NCBI GenBank assembly: GCA_030635835.1
Contig: DAOVYB010000069.1
Location: forward strand, 1-7,447
Direction: 5' to 3'
Source: Gammaproteobacteria bacterium
Lineage (GTDB): Bacteria; Pseudomonadota; Gammaproteobacteria; UBA6429
Length of the DNA: 7,447 nucleotides
The notes below the pieces were generated by a model. The model did no database searches. It was not told where the DNA came from and saw only the letters and a program-made list of their open reading frames with translations. This document shows, in pieces, positions 1 to 5,972 of the stretch. The position numbers were made by a program, and so were the translations under genes. How positions within the stretch are numbered: position 1 is the stretch's first letter; each line of letters starts with the position of its first letter.

Positions 1-1
1 T

Positions 2-415
2 GAAAATACAATTAAAAAAGTTGTTTTTGAAATTACCGAAAGTATTGTTGCGGAAGGCAGCAATATTGTTGATATTATCAATGAAGTTAAACAACTGGGA
101 ATTAATTTTTCAATGGATGATTTTGGAACAGGTTATAGTTCATTAAGTTATATTAGAAAACTTCCTATTGATGAAATCAAAATAGATCGCCATTTTATTA
201 ATGATCTCTCACAATATAAAAATGCTGAGGAAATGGTAGAGACTATTTTAAATATTGCTAAAATATTTAATCTTAGCGTTGTTGCAGAAGGTGTTGAAAC
301 TGAAGAACAGAAAAACTTTTTAATTAAACATGGTTGCAAGGTTTTTCAGGGTTTTCTTTATTCTGAGCCTGTATCAAAGAATAACTTTGAAAAACTTTAT
401 ATGGAAAATAAATAA
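2..415 (+). CDS. EAL-domain cyclic-di-GMP phosphodiesterase, C-terminal part (5' truncated by window edge)
   Basis: The open frame runs in from the left edge (codons start at base 2) and ends at TAA 413-415, giving 137 visible residues. They match the second half of an EAL domain in order: the EITES segment (visible residues 10-14), the double-aspartate loop DDFGTGYSSL (about 39-48), the lysine segment IDEIKIDRHFI, the EGVET glutamate loop, and the C-terminal QGFLYSEPV. The conserved Glu, Asp-Asp, Lys, Glu and Gln residues of the metal and c-di-GMP site are all present, so this part looks catalytically competent. The EAL motif itself and any upstream sensor or GGDEF domain lie outside the window. 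The internal ATG at 113 lies inside the domain and is not the real start. Family role: hydrolysis of c-di-GMP to pGpG, controlling motility and biofilm. The frame ends right after the domain. Confidence 0.93.
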   Translation, partial: ENTIKKVVFEITESIVAEGSNIVDIINEVKQLGINFSMDDFGTGYSSLSYIRKLPIDEIKIDRHFINDLSQYKNAEEMVETILNIAKIFNLSVVAEGVETEEQKNFLIKHGCKVFQGFLYSEPVSKNNFEKLYMENK

Positions 416-424
416 TTTAAATAA

Positions 425-443
425 CAAAAAGCCCGCAATGCGG
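425..443 (+). terminator. Left half of a probable split terminator hairpin after the EAL gene
   Basis: About ten bases after the EAL stop codon there is an A-run followed by GCCCGCAATGCGG, which folds as CCGC/GCGG around AAT. It lacks the expected T-run on its right. A T-run is found instead at 702-709, directly after a second copy of CGCAATGCGG (692-701). Joining 425-443 to 702-709 would give A-run, GC stem and T-run, which is a normal bidirectional terminator between this gene and the convergent minus-strand unit. I infer that an insertion separated the two halves. Confidence 0.4.
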
Positions 444-485
444 TAGTGCTGTTAAGTTAAGGATATAAAATTAAAAATATCAGTT

Positions 486-520
486 CCCTCCCCATCAAGG
501 GGAGGGTTAGGGTGGGGTGA
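486..520. repeat. GC-rich hairpin, left arm of the inverted pair inside the insertion
   Basis: CCCTCCCC (486-493) and GGGGAGGG (499-506) form a perfect 8-bp stem with loop ATCAA, followed by TTAGGGTGGGG. The whole stretch is approximately the reverse complement of the hairpin at 631-660, so the two mark out an internal module of about 175 bp. Hairpins of this CCCTCCCC...TTAGGGTGGGG type are common dispersed intergenic repeats in bacteria. Confidence 0.7.
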
Positions 521-533
521 TATATTGATCCCC

Positions 534-561
534 TCGACAATTGCTCCTCGATAACTGCTCC
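534..561 (+). repeat. Tandem 14-bp repeat, two copies
   Basis: TCGACAATTGCTCC (534-547) is followed directly by TCGATAACTGCTCC (548-561), with 12 of 14 positions identical. It lies inside the MITE-like insertion and looks like a local duplication within that element rather than a regulatory site. Confidence 0.6.
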
Positions 562-611
562 TGCGTTATTCTACTTACGGGCGTCCTGCCCTAATGCATT
601 GTTCTACCTTC

Positions 612-625
612 GCCCATCCATGGGC
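612..625. repeat. Small palindrome within the insertion
   Basis: GCCCAT (612-617) and ATGGGC (620-625) form a 6-bp stem with a two-base loop. It lies six bases before the right-hand GC-rich hairpin and is part of the same repetitive element. Confidence 0.5.
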
Positions 626-630
626 TCGTC

Positions 631-660
631 CCCCCTAGCCCCCTCCCATAGGGAGGGGGG
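631..660. repeat. GC-rich hairpin, right arm of the inverted pair inside the insertion
   Basis: CCCCCTCCC (639-647) and GGGAGGGGG (651-659) form a perfect 9-bp stem with loop ATA, preceded by CCCCCCTAG. It is the approximate inverted counterpart of 486-520. The stem is strong enough to act as a structural block in DNA or RNA, but it has no T-run and so is not a clear terminator. Confidence 0.7.
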
Positions 661-715
661 ATAAAACAAAACTCTTAAATGATTGGTATTACGCAATGCG
701 GAATTTTTTGTAAAA

Positions 716-812
716 GGTACCGTAGTCACTAAGCCTTCAAAGTTAAGGCGTTTGTTTTATAAAATATTTTATAAAACAATCGATGATATCAAAGAAGAGT
801 GATTTCGGTACC
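716..812. repeat. 97-bp inverted-repeat element with a central perfect palindrome
   Basis: The ends are 15-bp inverted repeats: GGTACCGTAGTCACT (716-730) matches the reverse complement of 798-812 at 13 of 15 positions. Almost exactly at the centre is a perfect 28-bp palindrome (752-779), and between left end and centre is a small GCCTT/AAGGC hairpin (733-749). The symmetry suggests a short palindromic mobile or protein-binding element. TGTAA occurs on both sides (709-713 and 813-817), but the left copy is two bases away from the end, so a target duplication is uncertain. It sits just beyond the stop codon of the minus-strand unit and could also help end that transcript. Confidence 0.5.
752..779. 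repeat. Perfect 28-bp AT-rich palindrome
   Basis: The 14-base left arm is the exact reverse complement of the right arm, with no spacer. Each arm is built around the 10-base self-palindrome TTTTATAAAA, so the site is two TTTTATAAAA copies separated by TA and flanked by TTG/CAA. It could extrude as a cruciform or bind a dimeric protein. As RNA it would be a weak hairpin without GC pairs, so I do not call it a terminator. Confidence 0.8.
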
Positions 813-825
813 TGTAAGTAATTTT

Positions 826-1293
826 TTAAAAAGACATTCTTCCGCCAGCGGCGATGATAATAGTTATAAAACCAATCACAGTATTAATTCCAACCATTTT
901 ACGGATTATATTCAGGTTTCTTCCACCTTCCGGCCAGTCTTGTTTTATTACGGCTTCTTTAAGACGTTTGAATGGTGCAAAGTAAACGTGTAAAAAAATT
1001 AATATCATCATTATGCCAAATCCAGTCATGACATGGATGTATATTGGTGTATGAGCCATGTTGCCCCATATATTAACAATCAACAGGTAACCGGTTAAAG
1101 GTAAAAAAAGAACAGCCAGCCAAACCATCGGAAAAAACCGTTTAAATATACCCACCCAGAGAGGTAAACGTATTGCAGGTTCAAGTTGTGCAGCGACAAC
1201 CGGGCGTAAAAACATATGGGCGAATAACATTCCGCCAACCCATACTACGGCGGAGAGTACATGTAGTACTAATGAAAAAGTATTAAGTGTCAT
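826..1293 (-). CDS. CopD-like four-helix integral membrane protein
   Basis: The product has 155 residues and is mostly membrane. I see four hydrophobic helices at about residues 5-27, 53-75, 84-106 and 133-150, with a basic loop (about 107-132) between the last two. The N-terminus LHVLSAVVWVGGMLFAH is typical of CopD-family proteins, and histidines lie in or beside helices (H11, H26, H87, H102). Proteins of this family have been linked to copper handling, and the histidines could bind metal or heme, but nothing here proves a substrate. The ATG is preceded by AAGGAA on the minus strand with suitable spacing. The gene starts 14 bp after the hydrolase stop codon, so the two are probably co-transcribed. 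The family call is fairly sure; the function is not. Confidence 0.75.
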   Translation of the reverse strand: MTLNTFSLVLHVLSAVVWVGGMLFAHMFLRPVVAAQLEPAIRLPLWVGIFKRFFPMVWLAVLFLPLTGYLLIVNIWGNMAHTPIYIHVMTGFGIMMILIFLHVYFAPFKRLKEAVIKQDWPEGGRNLNIIRKMVGINTVIGFITIIIAAGGRMSF

Positions 1294-1307
1294 TATTGTT
1301 TCCTTAA

Positions 1308-2120
1308 TTATTTAATTTTAACTTCTGTACCGGCAGCATTTTTTTTCAGCCAACCCCGTACACGTTTAACAAGTACATCGTCTTTGTTATCAAAAAAGTG
1401 ATTCGCGCCCGTGATTTTAACCTGAGTATATTTTTTATGTCCTGCTTTACGTGCGGTGTTTCGTTTTGACTTTTCACTTTTTAATACTTGTTCAAGATCA
1501 TTACTGCCAAAAATATCAAGCACGGGAACTTTAATTGTTTTTAACGAGCTAAGGTACCCAACTTTATTATCTTTATGCATTTCGCCTGACACACCAATTG
1601 CAACAAATGCGCGAATACTGGGGTTGGGTTTTGTCGCCATGTAATGTGCTGCCATCGATGAACCTAAACTATGAGCAACAATAACAATATTTTGAATACC
1701 TTTGCCCTTTAGAAATTCAACGCCAGCTTTAATACGCGGGGAAACTTCTTTAAATAGCGGGATATAGTCCTTATATTCTGCTTTGTTATCTAATACCGGT
1801 AATTGCAGTGACAGAGTTGACCAGCCATAGTCAGGTAATTGGCTGCGAAGCGGGCGAACAACCTGATCCCAGTTAGGGTGAACACCACTACCATGTAAAA
1901 CAATGGCACCGCCAATGGCTTTTTCAGTGGTATTTTCAGTATAAATAGAAAGAATTTTACTTTTTCCAACCTTTAACCATTCCGCATCCCCCACCATAAT
2001 GCTGTCAACGACCTGGTCAGCCCAGCGTTTTTCTTTTGCGGTATCCGAGGCATAACTTGGCCCCAGTGACAGGCAAAATCCGATAAATAATAAGGTTTTA
2101 TAACAGGCATTAAACTTCAT
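1308..2120 (-). CDS. Exported alpha/beta-hydrolase-fold protein, DUF3530 type
   Basis: The 270-residue product begins with a signal peptide (basic start, hydrophobic LLFIGFCLSLG, likely cleavage after SYA at residue 24), so the mature protein should be periplasmic. The first strand ends in IVLHGSG (73-79), an oxyanion-type HG loop, followed by HPNWDQVVRPLR and GWSTLSLQLPVL, a pattern I associate with DUF3530. The nucleophile elbow is AHSLG with Ser151. GSND at 205-208 offers Asp208 as the acid, and GANHFF offers His241, so the catalytic triad looks complete. The substrate is unknown; an esterase or lipase-like role is only possible. The minus-strand sequence GGAGAG lies just before the ATG and supports this start. 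It is the first gene of a two-gene unit with the CopD-like gene. Confidence 0.8.
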   Translation of the reverse strand: MKFNACYKTLLFIGFCLSLGPSYASDTAKEKRWADQVVDSIMVGDAEWLKVGKSKILSIYTENTTEKAIGGAIVLHGSGVHPNWDQVVRPLRSQLPDYGWSTLSLQLPVLDNKAEYKDYIPLFKEVSPRIKAGVEFLKGKGIQNIVIVAHSLGSSMAAHYMATKPNPSIRAFVAIGVSGEMHKDNKVGYLSSLKTIKVPVLDIFGSNDLEQVLKSEKSKRNTARKAGHKKYTQVKITGANHFFDNKDDVLVKRVRGWLKKNAAGTEVKIK

Positions 2121-2148
2121 TGTGGCTCTCCAATTACAATATATTTAG

Positions 2149-2177
2149 AGTATAAGCATCTATTCAATGAAGCAAAA
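2149..2177 (-). promoter_or_regulatory. Candidate sigma70-type promoter for the minus-strand unit
   Basis: On the minus strand, TATACT (complement of 2149-2154) is a good -10 box, 28 bp upstream of the hydrolase ATG. Upstream, the T-rich TTTTGCTT (complement of 2170-2177) offers weak -35 boxes such as TTTGCT or TTTTGC with 16-17 bp spacing. The -10 is convincing and the -35 is not. Confidence 0.45.
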
Positions 2178-2214
2178 GGCTGAAAAATCCTTTGTGATCG
2201 GGTAAAGTCAGCGC

Positions 2215-2247
2215 TTCAAATTATTTACAGGTTCAAATATTTCAAAT
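2215..2247 (+). repeat. Three direct TTCAAAT repeats upstream of rpe
   Basis: TTCAAAT occurs at 2215-2221, 2232-2238 and 2241-2247, with starts 17 and 9 bp apart, in the divergent region between the hydrolase and rpe. They could be regulator sites or chance in AT-rich DNA. I see no clear -35/-10 pair for rpe in this region. Confidence 0.3.
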
Positions 2248-2270
2248 TTTGGGCAAAATATTCGTGTTTG

Positions 2271-2282
2271 GCGTTTTAACGC
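2271..2282 (+). promoter_or_regulatory. Small dyad in the rpe leader
   Basis: GCGTT-TT-AACGC is a 5-bp inverted repeat ending 25 bp before the rpe start codon. It could be an operator or a leader hairpin. It lies upstream of the ribosome binding site AAGAGG (2293-2298) and does not cover it. Confidence 0.3.
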
Positions 2283-2307
2283 TGAAGAAAACAAGAGGCA
2301 ACACAAC

Positions 2308-2997
2308 ATGGCAGACTTTAAAATAGCACCTTCGATTTTATCCGCAGATTTTGCGCGTTTGGGTCAGGAAGTGGATAACATTATCAAATCAGGTGCGGAT
2401 GTTGTTCATTTTGACGTAATGGATAACCACTATGTGCCAAATCTGACCATCGGTCCTCTGGTTTGTGATGCTTTGCGTAAACATGGCGTGACAGCCGATA
2501 TTGATGTGCATTTAATGGTTAAACCTGTTGATCGCATTATTCCAGATTTTATTGATGCTGGCGCAAGCTACATCACTTTCCACCCTGAAGCGTCTGAACA
2601 CATCGATCGTACATTACAAATGATTCGTGAAGGTGGCTGTAAATCAGGTTTAGTATTTAATCCAGCGACTCCATTATCTATTCTTAAGCATGTCATGGAC
2701 AAAGTAGATATCATTTTATTAATGTCAGTGAACCCGGGTTTTGGTGGTCAAAGCTTCATTCCTGAAACATTGGTTAAATTACGCGAAGCGCGCAAAATGA
2801 TTGATGAAAGTGGTTATGACATCACGCTGGAAATTGATGGTGGCGTAAAAGTCGATAACATTAAAGAAATCGCAGAAGCAGGTGCAGATATGTTTGTAGC
2901 CGGTTCTGCATTATTTAATGCGAAGAATGATAAAGATGCTGACGTTTATAACACGGTAATTAAACAATTCCGTGATGAACTGGCGAAAGTGAAATAA
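2308..2997 (+). CDS. rpe: Ribulose-phosphate 3-epimerase
   Basis: The product interconverts D-ribulose 5-phosphate and D-xylulose 5-phosphate in the cytosol, serving the pentose phosphate pathway and, if present, the Calvin cycle. Its 229 residues match the usual length. The TIM-barrel motifs appear in order: APSILSADF (7-15), [12 protein letters not shown] (34-45) with metal ligands His34 and Asp36, DVHLMV (66-71) with His68, NPGFGGQSF (142-150) for phosphate, and EIDGGV (175-180) with Asp177. Asp36 and Asp177 are the family's catalytic acid/base pair. A second phosphate loop is AGSALF near residue 198. The start has AAGAGG nine bases upstream and the normal family N-terminus. It is the first gene of the + strand block; gph follows after a 203-bp gap filled mainly by repeats. 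Confidence 0.97.
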   Translation: MADFKIAPSILSADFARLGQEVDNIIKSGADVVHFDVMDNHYVPNLTIGPLVCDALRKHGVTADIDVHLMVKPVDRIIPDFIDAGASYITFHPEASEHIDRTLQMIREGGCKSGLVFNPATPLSILKHVMDKVDIILLMSVNPGFGGQSFIPETLVKLREARKMIDESGYDITLEIDGGVKVDNIKEIAEAGADMFVAGSALFNAKNDKDADVYNTVIKQFRDELAKVK

Positions 2998-3013
2998 AAG
3001 GAAATAAAGACCT

Positions 3014-3048
3014 CAACGCGGAGACGCAAAGGCGCAGAGAACGCAAAG
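3014..3048 (+). repeat. ACGCAAAG-type repeat, pair 1 left copy
   Basis: This 35-bp copy contains variants of the ACGCAAAG octamer (ACGCGGAG, ACGCAAAGG, CGCAGAGA, ACGCAAAG). It begins 16 bases after the rpe stop codon. It matches the reverse complement of 3150-3184 at 30 of 35 positions without gaps, so the pair could form a long stem in DNA or in the rpe-gph mRNA. Confidence 0.85.
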
Positions 3049-3060
3049 AAAATAATTAAT

Positions 3061-3140
3061 GTCATTGCGAGTAAAGCTCGGCAATCTTATGCTGGATAAC
3101 ATTTTTCTGTAGATTGTCGCAGTCATTCCATTGCCATGAC
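3061..3140. repeat. 80-bp nested inverted-repeat element inside pair 1
   Basis: The left end GTCATTGCGAGTAAAGCTCG continues to GCAATCT (3061-3087). The right end (3111-3140) reads in reverse complement as GTCATGGCAATGG...ACAATCT. These imperfect arms of 27-30 bp resemble the widespread bacterial intergenic repeat that starts GTCATTGCGAG. There is no reading frame of note inside. Confidence 0.6.
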
Positions 3141-3149
3141 AAGAAATTC

Positions 3150-3184
3150 CTTTGCGTTCTTTGCGCCTTCGCGCCTTCGCGTTA
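3150..3184 (-). repeat. ACGCAAAG-type repeat, pair 1 right copy (inverted)
   Basis: In reverse complement this reads TAACGCGAAGGCGCGAAGG and ends AACGCAAAG, the same repeat as at 3014-3048 in opposite orientation. It ends 16 bases before the likely gph start, so pair 1 occupies nearly the whole rpe-gph gap. Confidence 0.85.
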
Positions 3185-3200
3185 GATTTTGATAATATAT

Positions 3201-3887
3201 ATGATTAAGAAAAAACCAGAAATGATATTAATTGACGTAGATGGCACACTGGTCGACAGTGTGCCGGATCTTGCTTATTGCGTTGATGAAATGATGAAGC
3301 AACTCGATATGCCTGTTCATGGTGAAGAAAAAGTCCGTGACTGGGTCGGTAACGGTGTTGAGCGTTTAACACGCCGTGCTTTAATTGGTCAGCTTGATGG
3401 TGAGCCGGATGATGCTTTATTTGAAAAAGCTTATCCTATTTTTCTTGAGCTTTATGCAGAAAATACCTGCAAACGCAGCTGTTTATATCCGGGTGTAAAA
3501 GAAGGTTTGGCTTACATGAAAGCAGAAGGTTATAAACTGGGTTGTGTAACGAATAAAGATTCTCAATTTACTTTGCCAATACTCAAGGAACTGGGTATTC
3601 ATGATGATTTTGAAATTATTGTTTGTGGCGATACTTTAGAGAAGAAAAAACCTGATCCACTGCCATTGCTACATTCGGCAGAAAAATTGGGCGTGAAACC
3701 TGAAAACGCGATGATGCTCGGTGACTCTATTAGTGATGTAAAAGCCTCTCGTGCAGCCGGATTCCAGATTGTTTGCATGAGTTATGGTTATAATCACGGG
3801 GTAGATATTAATACCGCAAATCCAGATGCCGTGATTGATTCAATGGCCGAATTATCTGATATATTAGGTGATTCTGCAGCAGCATAA
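3201..3887 (+). CDS. gph: Phosphoglycolate phosphatase, HAD family
   Basis: The product dephosphorylates 2-phosphoglycolate, formed by DNA repair or Rubisco oxygenation. With the start at ATG 3201 it has 228 residues, near the usual length. HAD motifs are in order: DVDGTLVDS (12-20) with nucleophile Asp12 and Asp14, VTNKD (116-120) with Thr117, KKKPDP (148-153) with the conserved Lys, and MLGDSISDVKAS (172-183) with Mg-binding Asp175 and Asp179. A helical cap lies between motifs one and two. The frame is open upstream to a TTG at 3189, but the family N-terminus favours 3201; a second ATG at 3222 is possible. None of these starts has a good ribosome binding site, which is odd and may reflect the repeat inserted just upstream. 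A 143-bp gap separates it from trpE. Confidence 0.93.
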   Translation: MIKKKPEMILIDVDGTLVDSVPDLAYCVDEMMKQLDMPVHGEEKVRDWVGNGVERLTRRALIGQLDGEPDDALFEKAYPIFLELYAENTCKRSCLYPGVKEGLAYMKAEGYKLGCVTNKDSQFTLPILKELGIHDDFEIIVCGDTLEKKKPDPLPLLHSAEKLGVKPENAMMLGDSISDVKASRAAGFQIVCMSYGYNHGVDINTANPDAVIDSMAELSDILGDSAAA

Positions 3888-4030
3888 TTACAATAAGAAC
3901 TGACTTAATGATGAATAGAAAACAACAAATACTCAAGCGATGGCGCAACTTAAGTAATAGTTGAGAGTTGTTGCCGGTCTATTTCTCGTCGGCGTATTTA
4001 TTGTATATTTTTTATTATTAGGCAAAATGA
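3888..4030 (+). other. gph-trpE gap with a possible broken small membrane-protein ORF
   Basis: No ACGCAAAG repeat occurs here, unlike the other three junctions of the block. A short frame from ATG 3908 encodes MMNRKQQILKRWRNLSNS and stops at TGA 3962. One frame over, from 3961, the DNA encodes a convincing membrane helix, VVAGLFLVGVFIVYFLLLGK, and runs on 44 bp into trpE. Joining both with one added base near 3961 would give a small single-helix protein. Either this is a decayed gene or the similarity to a membrane helix is chance. There is a single Trp codon, no tandem Trp codons and no terminator hairpin with a T-run, so it is not a convincing trp attenuator. A weak TTGCCG/TATTTA promoter-like pair (3971-4000) has an 18-bp spacer. 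Confidence 0.25.
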
Positions 4031-5506
4031 ATGAATCAAGAAGAATTCAACGCGTATGTCACGCAAGGTTATAACCGCATCCCGCTCACGCGGGAAGTGC
4101 TGGCCGATCTCGATACCCCGTTAAGTACCTATCTTAAATTAGCCGATGGACCGTATTCTTATTTATTTGAATCAGTGCAAGGTGGTGAAAAATGGGGACG
4201 TTACTCCATCATAGGTTTACCTTCACGAAAAGTGATTCGAATTTCCGGTTATGAAGTGAATATTCTGCAAGATGGAAAACTGTCAGAAACATTAACAGTT
4301 GATGATCCTCTGAACTGGATTGAAGAATTTCAAAAAGAATATAAGGTTCCGGAAATTGAAGGGATGCCAAAGTTCAATGGCGGGCTGGTTGGTTACTTTG
4401 GGTATGACACTATTAGGTACATAGAACCACGATTGGAGAACTGTCCAAATCCGGATCAATTAGAGTTGCCGGATATTTTACTCATGGTTTCAGATGAGTT
4501 GGTGGTGCACGATAATTTAAGTGGCAAACTCTATATTATTGTTCATGCTGATGCCGAGAGTTATGAGTCTGCTCAGGTGAGATTAGACTGGTTATGTAAT
4601 CAGCTTGATAGCCATATTAGTCACCCTGCAAAATCTAAACCTGTAAAAGTTAAAGAAAATGATTTTGTTTCTGGTTTTAGTCAGGACGGTTTTGAAGCTG
4701 CTGTATTAAAAGCGAAGGAATACATTAAAGAAGGTGATGCTATGCAGATAGTGTTATCACAGCGTTTATCGATTCCTTTTTCGGCACGCCCTTTGGATCT
4801 TTATCGCGCTTTACGTAGTTTAAATCCTTCACCTTATATGTTTTATCTGGATCTTGGAGATTTTCATGTTACCGGTTCTTCACCGGAAATATTGACCCGC
4901 TTAGAAGAAGGTGAAGTAACGGTAAGACCCATTGCCGGGACACGGCCTCGGGGTAAAACGACTAGGGAAGATAAGCTGCTTGAATATGAATTATTATCTG
5001 ATCCAAAAGAACTCGCTGAACATTTAATGTTAATCGATCTTGGACGTAACGATGTTGGTCGAATTGCAAAAACCGGTAGCGTGAAATTAACTGAAAACAT
5101 GCTCATTGAGCGTTACTCTCATGTTATGCATATAGTTTCAAATGTGATTGGCAGGTTAAAAGAAGGTTTAAGCGCAATGGATGTGTTACGTGCCACTTTC
5201 CCTGCCGGAACAGTGAGTGGCGCACCAAAAATTCGCGCAATGGAAATCATTGATGAATTAGAACCGGTTAAGCGGGGTGTCTATGCCGGTGCAGTGGGTT
5301 ATCTCTCATGGCATGGAAATATGGATACGGCTATTGCTATTAGAACAGCGGTAATAAAAGATAAAACACTTCATATACAAGCCGGTGCAGGTATTGTTTA
5401 TGATTCAGTGCCTAAAAATGAATGGGATGAAACCATGAATAAAGGACGCGCGGTTTTTCGTGCTGTTGCCATGGCAGAAGCCGGACTGGATAAAGTACAT
5501 AAATAG
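4031..5506 (+). CDS. trpE: Anthranilate synthase component I
   Basis: The product converts chorismate to anthranilate using ammonia delivered by TrpG, the first committed step to tryptophan. Its 491 residues fit the family. The N-terminal part has LFES at 45-48 in [16 protein letters not shown], corresponding to the LLES element of the tryptophan feedback site, together with NPSPYMFYL (265-273), so allosteric inhibition is expected. Catalytic-domain motifs follow: GSSPEIL (282-288), IAGTRPRG (301-308), [14 protein letters not shown] (332-345), YSHVMHIVS (362-370) with the conserved His367, [18 protein letters not shown] (390-407) and [17 protein letters not shown] (452-468). ATG 4031 is preceded by TAGG at eight bases; an ATG at 4027 is out of frame. 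The C-terminus is complete. Tryptophan, rather than PabB, is indicated by trpG and trpD downstream. Confidence 0.97.
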   Translation: MNQEEFNAYVTQGYNRIPLTREVLADLDTPLSTYLKLADGPYSYLFESVQGGEKWGRYSIIGLPSRKVIRISGYEVNILQDGKLSETLTVDDPLNWIEEFQKEYKVPEIEGMPKFNGGLVGYFGYDTIRYIEPRLENCPNPDQLELPDILLMVSDELVVHDNLSGKLYIIVHADAESYESAQVRLDWLCNQLDSHISHPAKSKPVKVKENDFVSGFSQDGFEAAVLKAKEYIKEGDAMQIVLSQRLSIPFSARPLDLYRALRSLNPSPYMFYLDLGDFHVTGSSPEILTRLEEGEVTVRPIAGTRPRGKTTREDKLLEYELLSDPKELAEHLMLIDLGRNDVGRIAKTGSVKLTENMLIERYSHVMHIVSNVIGRLKEGLSAMDVLRATFPAGTVSGAPKIRAMEIIDELEPVKRGVYAGAVGYLSWHGNMDTAIAIRTAVIKDKTLHIQAGAGIVYDSVPKNEWDETMNKGRAVFRAVAMAEAGLDKVHK

Positions 5507-5521
5507 CAAAGTCAAAAGACT

Positions 5522-5557
5522 CAACGCAAAGGCGCAAAGATGCAAAGGAACGCAAAG
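5522..5557 (+). repeat. ACGCAAAG-type repeat, pair 2 left copy
   Basis: The 36-bp copy reads CAACGCAAAGGCGCAAAG, then ATGCAAAGGAACGCAAAG. It is four octamer-like units in a row and the closest of the six to the apparent consensus. An AAAAGACT flank precedes it, matching the A-rich outer flank seen at the other copies. Confidence 0.88.
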
Positions 5558-5574
5558 TAAATTAAGGAAAAACC

Positions 5575-5582
5575 AGGGAGGG
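5575..5582 (+). promoter_or_regulatory. Strong ribosome binding site of the GxxExxY gene
   Basis: AGGGAGGG ends four bases before ATG 5587 and contains GGAGG (5578-5582). It is the strongest Shine-Dalgarno sequence in the window, in contrast with the weak or absent sites before gph and trpG, and it fixes the start of the cassette gene. Confidence 0.75.
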
Positions 5583-5586
5583 TAAT

Positions 5587-5964
5587 ATGAATGAGAATGA
5601 TATATCGAGACTTGTGATAGGTGCTGCAATTGATGTACATCGTACAATGGGGCCTGGTTTACTGGAATCTGTGTATCATCAGTGTATGAAGCATGAGTTA
5701 GGAATAAGGGGTATAGCTTATGAGACAGAAGTGCAGATAAAAGCGGAGTATAAAGGATTAGAGTTTGATTGTGCTTACCGAATGGACATTGTGGTCAATA
5801 ATAGTGTTGTACTAGAATTAAAAGTTGTAGAACACTTGTTACCTGTACATGAAGCACAATTATTATCTTATTTAAGATTGACGGGAAAGAAACTTGGTTT
5901 GTTAATTAATTTTAATACACCTATTTTAAAATCAGGAGTAAAACGTATAGTGAATGGTTTATGA
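5587..5964 (+). CDS. GxxExxY-family protein with PD-(D/E)XK-like core
   Basis: This 125-residue protein carries the family signature G24-LL-E27-SV-Y30. It starts with a helix (ISRLVIGAAIDVHRTMGPGLLE), followed by EVQIKAEYKGLEFDCAYRMDIVV and VVLELKVVEHL. Asp67 and the Glu77-Leu-Lys79 triplet have the spacing of a PD-(D/E)XK nuclease core, and Gln91 in QLLSYL fits the helix after it. The last part, KLGLLINFNTPILKSGVKRIV, is the usual family ending, so the gene is full length and undamaged. The fold suggests nucleic-acid cleavage or binding, but no biochemical role is known to me. It has no tryptophan-pathway role; it sits between trpE and trpG inside an inverted-repeat pair, with its own strong ribosome binding site. 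The position suggests it is mobile cargo, or that it recognises the repeats (inference). Confidence 0.9.
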   Translation: MNENDISRLVIGAAIDVHRTMGPGLLESVYHQCMKHELGIRGIAYETEVQIKAEYKGLEFDCAYRMDIVVNNSVVLELKVVEHLLPVHEAQLLSYLRLTGKKLGLLINFNTPILKSGVKRIVNGL

Positions 5965-5972
5965 AGTTTAAA

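Larger units (their letters stand above)
444..691. mobile_element. MITE-like insertion bounded by 10-bp direct repeats
   Basis: This 248-bp block has no plausible gene. It is bracketed by direct copies of CGCAATGCGG (434-443 and 692-701), as expected of a target-site duplication. Its ends are imperfect inverted repeats: TAGTGCTGTTAAGTTAAG at 444-461 against the reverse complement of 674-691, TAATACCAATCATTTAAG, with 11 of 18 matching. Inside are two GC-rich hairpins in inverted arrangement near each end (486-520 and 631-660), a tandem 14-bp repeat (534-561) and a small palindrome (612-625). There is no transposase, so any movement would need an enzyme supplied elsewhere. The length of the direct repeat would fit IS4-like transposases, but that assignment is inference. 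Confidence 0.5.

Noticed and set aside
148..339. Minus-strand frame inside the EAL gene
   Set aside because: It is a shadow of the EAL coding frame with no features of its own.
752..779. XerCD dif site
   Set aside because: Length and symmetry are suggestive, but the sequence does not resemble the gammaproteobacterial dif arms, and it is fully palindromic without a distinct 6-bp centre.
799..993. Short + strand frame over the end of the CopD-like gene
   Set aside because: It is antisense to a well-supported gene, has no ribosome binding site and shows no recognisable domain.
3189..3200. TTG start for gph
   Set aside because: It adds only MIIY, has no ribosome binding site, and ATG 3201 fits the family better.
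3908..3964. trp attenuator leader peptide before trpE
   Set aside because: The short frame has one Trp codon, no tandem Trp codons, and no following terminator hairpin with a T-run.
5405..5647. Minus-strand frame across the trpE end and the pair 2 repeat
   Set aside because: It overlaps trpE and the GxxExxY gene, and its middle is translated repeat sequence.
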